Of a DNA stretch of 5,733 nt, positions 1-5,733 are shown in pieces. Position 1 is the first letter of the stretch. Each line of letters begins with the position of its first letter. The notes under the pieces were generated by a model. It had not been told where the DNA came from. It saw only the letters and a program-made list of their open reading frames with translations, and did not search any database. The translations under genes and the position numbers were made by a program. This stretch comes from Desulfobacteraceae bacterium. GTDB lineage: Bacteria; Desulfobacterota; DSM-4660; Desulfatiglandales; JALVMZ01. The stretch is from NCBI GenBank assembly GCA_027032655.1, contig JALVMZ010000182.1, positions 1-5,733 of the forward strand. The letters are read 5' to 3'.

Positions 1-144
1 AAGGGGCAGATCATCATCTCCTATCACTAACCAGGCCGCTAAGATCTGAGTTACAAGCTCTTCTCTTCCTATCCATCTCATGGGCACATCATCAGGGGAT
101 GTGAGCTGCACTTCAACACCATCTATTTTCACCTTCTCACTCAT
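1..144 (-). CDS. N-terminus of a probable AAA+ (MoxR-like) ATPase, cut by the window edge
   Basis: The reading frame is open from an ATG at 144-142 to the window edge and gives 48 residues beginning MSEKVKIDGVEV. The start is well supported by a GGAGGTGATC ribosome binding site just upstream. The visible part has a short beta-rich opening, then a stretch with PMRWIGREEL (about residues 21-30) and a hydrophobic helix ending in IGDDDLPL (residues 41-48). From memory of the family, this resembles the segment that precedes the Walker A loop in some MoxR-like AAA+ ATPases, where an R-W-x-G-x-x-E-L motif leads into the nucleotide-binding core. The Walker A and B motifs would lie outside the window, so the ATPase call is unproven. 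The gene follows waaA by 74 bp on the same strand and may be co-transcribed with it. That it is a real gene is fairly sure; the function is tentative. Confidence 0.7.
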   Translation of the reverse strand, partial: MSEKVKIDGVEVQLTSPDDVPMRWIGREELVTQILAAWLVIGDDDLPL

Positions 145-147
145 TTA

Positions 148-157
148 GATCACCTCC
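148..157 (-). promoter_or_regulatory. Near-perfect Shine-Dalgarno site of the partial ATPase gene
   Basis: Read on the minus strand, this is GGAGGTGATC, a ten-base match to the anti-Shine-Dalgarno end of 16S rRNA. The GGAGG core lies 8 nt before the ATG at 144-142. It fixes the start of the leftward gene at the window edge and suggests strong translation even if the gene is read from a long upstream transcript. Confidence 0.8.
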
Positions 158-218
158 AGTTTAATTAATATAATCCCTGTCGCTTAAATTTACAAGTCTG
201 TGATTTCAGGAAGGGTTA

Positions 219-1520
219 CTATTGTGAATGGGGAAGGAATCTTTCAAGGTGCTTTGCTACCACCATGGCATGTCTTCTACCAGCAGTTATATATTTTGAA
301 AAAAAGCTCTCTGCTCGCTCCCTCACTTTTTCCCGAAATATCTGATCTTTAAATATCTCTTTAACTTTACTGCTAAGCATATGTGGATCACTCACAGGGA
401 ATGAAATACCAGCATCTTCAAGCTGTCCCTTTATATCCACGAAATCATCCATGGATGGGCCATATAGCACAGGTTTTCCCCATACAGCCGGCTCAATGGG
501 ATTCTGCCCGCCAAGGGGGACAAAAGACGCACCACAGAAAACCACCCATGAGATACTGTAAATACTAAAAAGGTCACCAAATGTATCAATCAGAACTATT
601 GAAGCTGATCTCTTTGCCCTTCTGGCCTTTATATCTGAAAAGAGCTGAAATGAGCTAAATCCCTTTCCTCTGATAATCCTTTTGATTTCGGATATCCTGT
701 TAATATGCCTGGGTGCAATTATAAGTATAGAATCAGGAAATTCCTCTTTAATCCTTTTGAATGAATCAAGCAGTATCTCTTCCTCACCCTTTCTTGTGCT
801 ACCTGCAATAAGAACAGGTGTTGATGGTCCGATGGAAAGTAACTCCCTTAGTCTTCTTTCCAATGAATAGTCAACCTGACTGATATATATGTCATATTTT
901 GCATTTCCATTAATAAGCACTTTCTCGGGGTCAGCCCCCAATGATATTATCCTCTCTGCGTCATCCCGGGATATCATGCTCATTGCATCCATTCTGGCCA
1001 GCACATCCCTTATCAGGGGTTTTACCTTCATATATCTACCTATGGATCTGGAGGATATTCTGCCATTTAAGAGGAATACCCTTGCATCCAGCTCTTTGGC
1101 CTCTTTGACCCAGACAGGCCATATTTCTGTCTCAATAAATATGATTGCATGAGGACAGATTCTTCTGAGGGCACTTCTAACAGCAAATGGTATATCAAGG
1201 GGAGGGTGAAATACCCCCTGTGCATCCCTCAAAACATCCATTGCCCTTTTCTTTCCGTGGGGAGTTGTGATGGATACAAAAATTTCAACCCCCGGGATTA
1301 ATCTCTGGATCTCTCGACTAATTGAAATAAGCGCATTCAACTCACCAAGTGATGCCCCGTGAAACCACAATCTTTTTGTTTTTTGATTTTGATTATTAAA
1401 AGGCACAAGCCCCAGTCTCTCCTTTATGCCTTCTCTGTATGCACTTTTTAACAGTAGAGGAGTCCCTGCAAATAAAAGCCCCATTCCACCTAAGGAATAG
1501 ATATTATATAGGAGATTCAC
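219..1520 (-). CDS. waaA: 3-deoxy-D-manno-octulosonic acid (Kdo) transferase WaaA/KdtA
   Basis: This 433-residue protein is a GT-B fold glycosyltransferase of family GT30. It transfers Kdo from CMP-Kdo to the lipid A precursor on the cytoplasmic face of the inner membrane, a step in lipopolysaccharide core assembly. The length is normal for the family. Residues about 3-25 form a hydrophobic N-terminal anchor. The N-terminal acceptor domain holds HGASLGE (54-60), whose E60 matches the catalytic glutamate of the family's 'S-V-G-E' motif, then ITTPHG (84-89), PPLDIPFAVR (106-115), ETEIWP (130-135) and NGRIS (152-156). The C-terminal CMP-Kdo domain holds GNAKYD (205-210), AGSTRKGEEE (239-248), APRH (269-272), the 'DTFGDL' stretch (312-317) and GGQNPIEPAVWGKPVLYGP (337-355). 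Some motif positions differ from the common form, such as R243 where His is usual. The start is GTG at 1520-1518, with a TAG stop two codons upstream. Whether it adds one, two or more Kdo units cannot be told from sequence. It lies 32 bp after an unknown gene. Confidence 0.95.
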   Translation of the reverse strand: MNLLYNIYSLGGMGLLFAGTPLLLKSAYREGIKERLGLVPFNNQNQKTKRLWFHGASLGELNALISISREIQRLIPGVEIFVSITTPHGKKRAMDVLRDAQGVFHPPLDIPFAVRSALRRICPHAIIFIETEIWPVWVKEAKELDARVFLLNGRISSRSIGRYMKVKPLIRDVLARMDAMSMISRDDAERIISLGADPEKVLINGNAKYDIYISQVDYSLERRLRELLSIGPSTPVLIAGSTRKGEEEILLDSFKRIKEEFPDSILIIAPRHINRISEIKRIIRGKGFSSFQLFSDIKARRAKRSASIVLIDTFGDLFSIYSISWVVFCGASFVPLGGQNPIEPAVWGKPVLYGPSMDDFVDIKGQLEDAGISFPVSDPHMLSSKVKEIFKDQIFREKVRERAESFFSKYITAGRRHAMVVAKHLERFLPHSQ

Positions 1521-1528
1521 CGTCTATG

Positions 1529-1536
1529 CACCTCTG
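1529..1536 (-). promoter_or_regulatory. Ribosome binding site deciding the GTG start of waaA
   Basis: The minus strand reads CAGAGGTG, with its last base 8 nt from the GTG at 1520-1518. An in-frame TAG at 1526-1524 excludes any longer protein. A start at the next internal Met (codon 13) would cut into the membrane anchor, so GTG is the best start. Confidence 0.7.
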
Positions 1537-1552
1537 ATGGGTTCCAGGGTCT

Positions 1553-2371
1553 TTATCCACTGAAGAGTTCACTCTTTTTGTAGTTGATATATCGGGATGA
1601 GATAAAATTCAGTGGTTTTTGTGCCTGCTTAAAATTTCCGTGCAGGTCCCAGAATACCTCATCAATGTTGAGCTCTTTTGATATTTCATGCTCTGCTGCA
1701 AGCCTGTAATACTTTCTCCCCTCTTCTTCATATTCCTCTGGGCTAAGCCTAACCTTTCCAGGAATCTGGGGTCTTAAATCACCAGAGGGATATCGATATT
1801 CCCTTTCCACGAATTCAGGATAAACCCCCAGCATAAAAAGACATATATCAGCTATTCTTTTATACAGCCCGAGTCTGTATCTTTCTTCCACCACATCACA
1901 CATGGCCATTAAGGTGGGGAGGTCTGTATCAGTAAAGGTGATCTTCTTAAAAAAACCCTCCTTCAGCCTGAGGGAGAAGCTGTAACTCTTTATCTTTGTA
2001 AATGAGGAGAGCATATCCGCAAGATAGTGAAGAAGGGGTTTTTTATTTAATAATTCCACCACCTCCTGTGAATCAAATACAGGAATACTCATATTTATAC
2101 TCTTTTCTATGGTATAACTGCTCCTGCCTATCTCCTTTACGGCCTTTCTCAAAAGCACCTCAAAGAATAGTATGGGTGAAATCTTAAGAAATATCTCATC
2201 ATCGCTCATTATCCTCTCAAACACCCTATCATCCCCGATAAATTCATCTCTGAAATCACTGTCTTCCTTCAGGATGTATCTGAGTCTATCCCTGTCAGAT
2301 ACATCCGGTGCAACGGTCTCAATTAAAAAATCAATGTCTCTCTGACTGAGATTTGGCCCCTTCTCTAACAT
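1553..2371 (-). CDS. Conserved-looking protein of unknown function upstream of waaA
   Basis: This is a 272-residue soluble-looking protein with no family that I can name with confidence. No signal peptide or clear transmembrane segment is visible. The first about 60 residues are acidic and charged. Residues about 60-82 (ISPILFFEVLLRKAVKEIG) look like an amphipathic helix. A segment around 113-127 (LLHYLADMLSSFTKI) and another at 173-188 (IADICLFMLGVYPEFV) are hydrophobic helices of a mainly helical core. A Tyr/Glu-rich stretch, PEEYEEEGRKYYRLAAEHE (211-229), follows, then a C-terminal QKPLNFISSRYIN (251-263). No catalytic motif or Cys cluster is evident. The ATG at 2371-2369 is the only usual start before an in-frame TAA at 2407-2405. 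It has an AGAGGAGG site 10 nt upstream. It is the first leftward gene from the divergent spacer, and waaA starts 32 bp after its stop, so the two are probably co-transcribed. This gives no proof of an LPS role. Confidence 0.88.
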   Translation of the reverse strand: MLEKGPNLSQRDIDFLIETVAPDVSDRDRLRYILKEDSDFRDEFIGDDRVFERIMSDDEIFLKISPILFFEVLLRKAVKEIGRSSYTIEKSINMSIPVFDSQEVVELLNKKPLLHYLADMLSSFTKIKSYSFSLRLKEGFFKKITFTDTDLPTLMAMCDVVEERYRLGLYKRIADICLFMLGVYPEFVEREYRYPSGDLRPQIPGKVRLSPEEYEEEGRKYYRLAAEHEISKELNIDEVFWDLHGNFKQAQKPLNFISSRYINYKKSELFSG

Positions 2372-2381
2372 CCCGTAAATG

Positions 2382-2389
2382 CCTCCTCT
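2382..2389 (-). promoter_or_regulatory. Ribosome binding site of the 272-aa gene
   Basis: The minus strand reads AGAGGAGG, 10 nt before the ATG at 2371-2369. The spacing is a little long, but the match is strong, and no other ATG, GTG or TTG lies between the in-frame upstream stop and this ATG. Confidence 0.65.
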
Positions 2390-2451
2390 GAGTGAAATTA
2401 TTGTTTAAAATATATAATTGTATATGAATTAAAATCCATTATCCCTGATTT

Positions 2452-2465
2452 AGATTTCAAAATCT
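2452..2465. repeat. 14-bp perfect palindrome (AGATTT-ca-AAATCT) in the divergent spacer
   Basis: The arms AGATTT (2452-2457) and AAATCT (2460-2465) are exact inverted copies around two bases. It lies near the middle of the 199-bp spacer between divergent genes, where an operator for either could sit. It is AT-rich and short, so chance is possible. It is not followed by a T-run and is unlikely to be a terminator. Confidence 0.4.
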
Positions 2466-2476
2466 GGGTTTAACTC

Positions 2477-2513
2477 TAAACATCATCTTTTTATATTGAA
2501 TTATACATCATCT
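2477..2513 (+). repeat. 12-bp direct repeat pair, TA(A/T)ACATCATCT, 25-bp period
   Basis: TAAACATCATCT (2477-2488) and TATACATCATCT (2502-2513) match at 11 of 12 positions, including nine in a row (ACATCATCT). The period of 25 bp is about 2.4 helical turns. The second copy ends one base before a TATAAT hexamer. This arrangement is what one expects of activator or repressor sites upstream of the rightward operon, but no binding protein can be named. Confidence 0.5.
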
Positions 2514-2520
2514 ATATAAT
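2496..2520 (+). promoter_or_regulatory. Possible promoter of the rightward operon (TATAAT box)
   Basis: A perfect -10 hexamer TATAAT is at 2515-2520, about 50 bp before the ATG at 2571. The best -35-like hexamer, TTGAAT (2496-2501), is only 13 bp away, which is too short for standard sigma-70 use. With TAATAT (2517-2522) as the -10 the gap is 15 bp. The promoter may rely on an activator, or the real -35 may be weak. In such AT-rich DNA a chance TATAAT is possible. Confidence 0.35.
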
Positions 2521-2557
2521 ATTTTAAAACCTTCCTTGGAATCTATCAATAATAATT

Positions 2558-2563
2558 AAGGAG
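2558..2563 (+). promoter_or_regulatory. Ribosome binding site of the winged-helix/ferredoxin gene
   Basis: AAGGAG lies 7 nt before the ATG at 2571 and supports that start. Confidence 0.75.
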
Positions 2564-2570
2564 ACATTAA

Positions 2571-3674
2571 ATGAAAGATGCCGTTTTTTATCGTTTAAGA
2601 GATCAACTTGACCAGTATTCCATAGGTTTTCCAGAGACTGATTCCGGAGTAGAAATTGATATTTTAAAGAGGCTATTTACAAAGGAAGAGGCAGAGATGT
2701 TTTTACATCTCAGCATGTTGCTTGAGACCCCTGATCAGATAGCCGAAAGACTGAAGATGGATAAAGAAAAGGTAAGCACTATGCTTGAGCGAATGGCGGA
2801 TAAGGGGCTGGTTTTCAGGAAAAGAAAAGGGGGGACAGTAAAATACGGAGCAATTCCTTTTGTAGTGGGGATATATGAATTCCAGCTCAAAGATATGACA
2901 CCTGAACTTGCAGGGATGATGGAAAAATACATGGAAGAGGGATTCGGGAAGGAGGTCTCCAAGGAGATTGTGCCCATGAGGACCATCCCGGTTCATAAGG
3001 CAATTGAGGTCAAGTGGAACATTGCACCCTATGATAGTGCAAGGGAGATATTGAAGTCCCAGAGACTCATTGCAGTAACAAAATGCATATGCAGGGTTCA
3101 GAAGGGTCTTATTGGAGAGGGGTGCAATAAACCTCTTGAGGTGTGCTTTATGTTCGGCTCCCATGCAGAGTATTACCTGGAAAGGGCAATGGCAAGGGAG
3201 ATAACCATTGACGAGGCCTTGAATATCCTTGATAAATGCGAGGAGGAGGCCCTGGTGGTTCAGCCTTTTAATGCCCAGAATCCAGGTGGTATGTGTAATT
3301 GTTGTGGAGATTGCTGTGGAATCCTCAGATCTCTTAAGAGATTTCCCAAACCTGCCCTTCATACATCGTCCAATTTTTATGCAGTGGTTGATACTGCTGA
3401 ATGCACTGGTTGCGAGACATGCCTTGAGCGGTGCCAGATGGAGGCAATAACCGTATCAGAAGATGGTGTGGCAGGTATCAACATTGACAGATGTATTGGA
3501 TGTGGATTATGTGTTTCTGGATGTCCTGCCGGTGCAATAGAGTTACATCCCAAACCGGATAAGGAGCACTATGAACCCCCAAAAACGGGAAGAGAGACCA
3601 TCATGAAAATGGCCCATATCAGGGGTAAGTCCCTCATACCCCTGGCATATTTAAAAGAAAATAAAAAGACCTGA
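2571..3674 (+). CDS. Winged-helix-like, Cys-rich 2x[4Fe-4S] ferredoxin-domain protein
   Basis: This 367-residue cytoplasmic protein has three visible parts. Residues about 30-95 look like a winged helix-turn-helix: TPDQIAERLKMDKEKVSTML (53-72) is the helix-turn-helix, followed by ADKGLVFRKRKGGTVKYG, a typical wing. A middle region carries clustered cysteines: C172-x-C174, C185, C192 and the CNCCGDCCG motif (C242, C244, C245, C248, C249). The C-terminal part is a bacterial-type dicluster ferredoxin, with C278-x2-C281-x2-C284-x3-C288 and C308-x2-C311-x2-C314-x3-C318-P, so two [4Fe-4S] clusters are predicted. The first set has Gln instead of the usual Pro after its last Cys. Similar multi-domain '4Fe-4S binding proteins' are, from memory, common in anaerobic bacteria and lack a proven role. 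The middle cysteines may bind another metal or Fe-S site. It could be an electron carrier or a redox-sensing regulator. It heads an operon, with the next gene 15 bp away. Confidence 0.93.
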   Translation: MKDAVFYRLRDQLDQYSIGFPETDSGVEIDILKRLFTKEEAEMFLHLSMLLETPDQIAERLKMDKEKVSTMLERMADKGLVFRKRKGGTVKYGAIPFVVGIYEFQLKDMTPELAGMMEKYMEEGFGKEVSKEIVPMRTIPVHKAIEVKWNIAPYDSAREILKSQRLIAVTKCICRVQKGLIGEGCNKPLEVCFMFGSHAEYYLERAMAREITIDEALNILDKCEEEALVVQPFNAQNPGGMCNCCGDCCGILRSLKRFPKPALHTSSNFYAVVDTAECTGCETCLERCQMEAITVSEDGVAGINIDRCIGCGLCVSGCPAGAIELHPKPDKEHYEPPKTGRETIMKMAHIRGKSLIPLAYLKENKKT

Positions 3675-3678
3675 TAAC

Positions 3679-3683
3679 AGGAG
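3679..3683 (+). promoter_or_regulatory. Ribosome binding site of the DUF6765-like gene
   Basis: AGGAG ends 6 nt before the ATG at 3690 and lies in the 15-bp gap between the two genes. It supports the start MQEDFHFY, which places the conserved-looking D4-F5-H6 at the very N-terminus. Confidence 0.7.
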
Positions 3684-3689
3684 AAAGTA

Positions 3690-4739
3690 ATGCAGGAAGA
3701 CTTCCACTTCTACACCATATATGCACTATCACGCTCGGCCGGAGTTGATGAACAAACAGCGTATATTATTGCATATAGTTCTCAGCACACCGATGATGCA
3801 AAACATGAAGAGGCACTTGAATTCATAAATGGAGGGAGATTTTCTCAGACCCTGACAGCACATCGTTTTCTGGACATTGACTCTTTAACAAAGCCCGTTT
3901 GTTACAGAATCTGGATTCCCTATCATTTCTTACCAGGAAATGTGGGGACTGAATTTTATGAAAGAATGATAACAAGGGCAAACAGCCCTGTATCAAAGAA
4001 AATGATGGATGAAATATTGAATCTCCCCTTCAGGCCGTATTCCATGCATCTTTTTGGAATTGCCCTTCATGTTTATGCTGATACCTGGTCTCACCAGGGA
4101 TTTATGGGGCTTATTCACAAGATGAACAATATTGAAGATATCAGGATTCATGGTGAGGATTCGAACTTTATTAACGATCTTATTGATACTCTAAAAAGAG
4201 ATATACTTGAATATGCAGCACCAGAGCTGGGTCATGCCCAGGCAGGCACCATTCCTGACGAACCATTCCGCACATGGGAATACAGGGATTATAAGGGGAG
4301 ACTTATACTCAGGGATAATAAAGAGATTGCACTTGACTCTGCCCAGAATTGTTACATGATGATAATGGATTTCAGTAAGAGGCACGGCCTGGTAAATGAG
4401 AAAGACCCCGTAATGTGGGAAAAACTGATTCCCACACTGGATGAGCTATTCTCCCATAAGGGTGAACTGAAGGAGAGGATATCCCGCTGGAAAAATGCCA
4501 TTTCAGATGGAAGGTTTGGCTTTGAACCAGGGGAACTGGACAGAATGATTAACTATGAAGAAAAGGCCTGGTTCAAAAAAGCAGTAAATGTCATAGAGGA
4601 TGAAGGAAACTCTGTTAAATTTGAAAGAAGACCGGGTTTTGAAAGGAGTAATTGGAAGCACTTTCATGACGGGGCCGTCTTTTTCAGGTTCTTTGTGCTT
4701 CATGAATTGCTCCCTCAATTCGGTATAATATGTGGATAA
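3690..4739 (+). CDS. DUF6765-like protein with phospholipase C/S1-P1-type metal motif
   Basis: This 349-residue protein has no signal peptide or clear membrane segment, so it is probably cytoplasmic. The N-terminus MQEDFHFYTIYALSRSAG and the following IIAYSSQHTDDA (26-37) match my memory of the DUF6765 family. Residues 120-138 contain H120, H127, D131 and H135 in HLFGIALHVYADTWSHQGF. This H-x3-D-x3-H helix is the hallmark of zinc-dependent phospholipase C and S1/P1 nuclease folds. Other candidate ligands are H6, D35, D36 and H182. The C-terminus has a conserved-looking NWKHFHDGAVFFRFFVLHEL (321-340). Members of the true zinc phospholipase C family are secreted, and this one is not obviously so; its substrate is unknown and activity is inferred only from the motif. 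It is tightly packed between the Fe-S gene (15 bp) and an acyl-CoA synthetase gene (18 bp), which favours a lipid-linked role but does not prove it. Confidence 0.9.
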   Translation: MQEDFHFYTIYALSRSAGVDEQTAYIIAYSSQHTDDAKHEEALEFINGGRFSQTLTAHRFLDIDSLTKPVCYRIWIPYHFLPGNVGTEFYERMITRANSPVSKKMMDEILNLPFRPYSMHLFGIALHVYADTWSHQGFMGLIHKMNNIEDIRIHGEDSNFINDLIDTLKRDILEYAAPELGHAQAGTIPDEPFRTWEYRDYKGRLILRDNKEIALDSAQNCYMMIMDFSKRHGLVNEKDPVMWEKLIPTLDELFSHKGELKERISRWKNAISDGRFGFEPGELDRMINYEEKAWFKKAVNVIEDEGNSVKFERRPGFERSNWKHFHDGAVFFRFFVLHELLPQFGIICG

Positions 4740-4746
4740 CAAGCTC

Positions 4747-4755
4747 AGGAGGTGA
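4747..4755 (+). promoter_or_regulatory. Strong Shine-Dalgarno site of the acyl-CoA synthetase gene
   Basis: AGGAGGTGA matches the 16S rRNA 3' end over nine bases, with the GGAGG core 5 nt before the ATG at 4758. It lies in the 18-bp gap after the previous stop and fixes the start codon. Confidence 0.85.
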
Positions 4756-4757
4756 GC

Positions 4758-5733
4758 ATGGAAAAAAGGCCCTGGCATGGGAAGAGATGGCCTGAAGATG
4801 TGCCTTACGATATAAAGGACTATGAGATTCCACTTTATCAATTACTGGATGAATCCACTGAACAGTTCCCGGATGCTACCTATACCATATTTGAAGGGGC
4901 CAGAAGATCATTTATAGATGTCCAGAGGGCTTCCAACAGAATTGGGGCATTTCTTCAGTCAAAGGGCCTGAAAAAGGGGGACAGAGTTGCCATATTCCTT
5001 CCCAATATACCGCAATATCCTGAGATATTCTTTGGAATCCTCAGGGCAGGATGTATTGCTGTTACATGCAATCCCATGTACAGGGCATCGGAGCTCAACT
5101 TTCAACTGAGGGATTCGGGCTCAAAGGTGGTATTTGTCATGGATCATCCCCTGTTTTACCAGACCGCACTTGATGCAATAAAGGATACAGAAATAAGGGA
5201 TGTGATTATATGTAATGTAAAATCCTATCTTCCAAAACTAAAGGGTATCATAGGCTCTATTGTGGGTAAAGTGCCAAAGGCCAAACAGCATGAGCCGGGC
5301 CATCTCATGTTTGATAACATATTAAAAATGGCACCTGATTCACCTGATCCAGTAAATATCAATCCCTCAGAAGACCCTGCCCTTATACTTTACACAGGTG
5401 GAACAACAGGACAACCCAAGGGGGCCGTGCTGACCCATTCAAACCTTGTGGCAGATGTAAGAGCTGTTCAGGAGTGGGTGAGGATCAAGCTTACGCCTGA
5501 TGAAAAACCAGATAAAATAGAAAAAGGTGGAAAGCATACATACCTGGGTGTGCTTCCCTGGTATCACAGCTTTGGCCTTACCCTTGTGATGTTAACCGCA
5601 TGTGCAAATGCATCAAGGGTGGTGTGCATACCTGATCCCAGGGCAGGAAACCCTCCATTTACAGGGGTTCTCAAGGCCATTGAAAAATACAGGGTTACAA
5701 TAGTGGTGGGTGTTCCCACAATATACACAGCCA
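4758..5733 (+). CDS. Long-chain acyl-CoA synthetase (AMP-forming, FadD-type), 3' end beyond window
   Basis: The frame is open from ATG at 4758 to the window edge, giving 325 residues, more than half of the usual 520-570. The enzyme belongs to the ANL (adenylate-forming) superfamily and would activate a fatty or aromatic acid with ATP to an acyl-AMP, then to the CoA thioester, in the cytoplasm or at the membrane. The N-terminal domain shows GDRVAIFLPNIPQYP (74-88) and GCIAVTCNPMYRASEL (98-113). The ATP-binding P-loop is LYTGGTTGQPKGA (211-223) with K221; the Gly at the third loop position, as in FadD of E. coli, points to long-chain synthetases. LPWYHSFGLT (266-275) is the A4 motif with H270, and VVGVPTIYTA (316-325) resembles the FadD stretch before motif A5. 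Motif A5 and the catalytic Lys of A10 lie outside the window, so activity and chain length cannot be judged. All 16 Arg codons are AGA or AGG. It is the third gene of the rightward operon. Confidence 0.94.
   Translation, partial: MEKRPWHGKRWPEDVPYDIKDYEIPLYQLLDESTEQFPDATYTIFEGARRSFIDVQRASNRIGAFLQSKGLKKGDRVAIFLPNIPQYPEIFFGILRAGCIAVTCNPMYRASELNFQLRDSGSKVVFVMDHPLFYQTALDAIKDTEIRDVIICNVKSYLPKLKGIIGSIVGKVPKAKQHEPGHLMFDNILKMAPDSPDPVNINPSEDPALILYTGGTTGQPKGAVLTHSNLVADVRAVQEWVRIKLTPDEKPDKIEKGGKHTYLGVLPWYHSFGLTLVMLTACANASRVVCIPDPRAGNPPFTGVLKAIEKYRVTIVVGVPTIYTA

Noticed and set aside
145..218. Possible terminator between waaA and the partial ATPase gene
   Set aside because: No GC-rich stem followed by a T-run is found on the minus strand; only weak CCTG/CAGG pairing is present.
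383..1152. Three short plus-strand open frames (383-568, 682-870, 889-1152) opposite waaA
   Set aside because: They are antisense shadows of conserved WaaA coding sequence, with low-complexity Ser/Leu/Ile-rich translations.
2002..2187. A 61-codon plus-strand open frame opposite the 272-aa gene
   Set aside because: It lies wholly inside a longer, better-started gene on the other strand.
2409..2443. Possible sigma-70 promoter for the leftward genes (minus-strand TATATT, TACAAT or GATAAT boxes)
   Set aside because: None has a reasonable -35 at 16-18 bp; a promoter must exist nearby but cannot be placed in this AT-rich stretch.
2703..3362. A 219-codon open frame on the minus strand opposite the Fe-S gene
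   Set aside because: It is fully antisense to a gene with clear ferredoxin motifs and a strong ribosome binding site, and its translation is Cys/His/Phe-rich with no recognisable domain.
3229..3450. A 73-codon plus-strand open frame in another frame of the Fe-S gene
   Set aside because: It lies inside the Cys-motif-coding part of the real gene and has no motif of its own.
4503..4841. A 112-codon open frame on the minus strand across the DUF6765-like and synthetase genes
   Set aside because: It overlaps two real genes and their intergenic ribosome binding site, and the translation looks like random antisense sequence.

Overview
The window looks like chromosomal DNA of a Gram-negative, probably anaerobic bacterium with AT-leaning composition. 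The Gram-negative call rests on a Kdo transferase (waaA/kdtA), an enzyme of lipopolysaccharide assembly. The anaerobic, Desulfobacterota-like (deltaproteobacterial or syntrophic) call is an inference from a cysteine-rich 2x[4Fe-4S] protein next to a FadD-type acyl-CoA synthetase. Arginine codons are almost all AGA/AGG: all 16 in the visible part of the synthetase. Ribosome binding sites are strong and canonical.

Layout. Two divergent gene groups leave a 199-bp AT-rich spacer at 2372-2570. Leftward (minus strand) run an uncharacterised 272-aa protein (2371-1553), waaA (1520-219, GTG start) and the first 48 codons of a protein that is probably an AAA+ (MoxR-like) ATPase (from 144, cut by the window edge). 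Gaps are 32 and 74 bp, and no convincing terminator is visible between them. Rightward (plus strand) run a winged-helix/Cys-rich/ferredoxin protein (2571-3674), a DUF6765-like protein with a phospholipase C/S1-P1-type H-x3-D-x3-H metal motif (3690-4739), and a long-chain acyl-CoA synthetase (from 4758, cut by the window edge). Gaps are 15 and 18 bp, each with its own Shine-Dalgarno site, so this is almost certainly one operon.

How the genes may work together. The leftward set combines one lipid A-Kdo step with two genes of unknown link to it. The rightward set joins a redox Fe-S protein with a probable DNA-binding-like N-terminus, a predicted metal-dependent hydrolase-like protein and an enzyme that activates fatty acids as CoA thioesters. 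A lipid or fatty-acid catabolic role with Fe-S electron transfer or redox sensing is a plausible inference but is not shown by the sequence. The divergent spacer holds a 12-bp near-perfect direct repeat with a 25-bp period, the second copy lying next to a perfect TATAAT box, and a 14-bp palindrome. Both are candidate regulator sites. No RNA gene, CRISPR array, insertion sequence or attachment site was seen.
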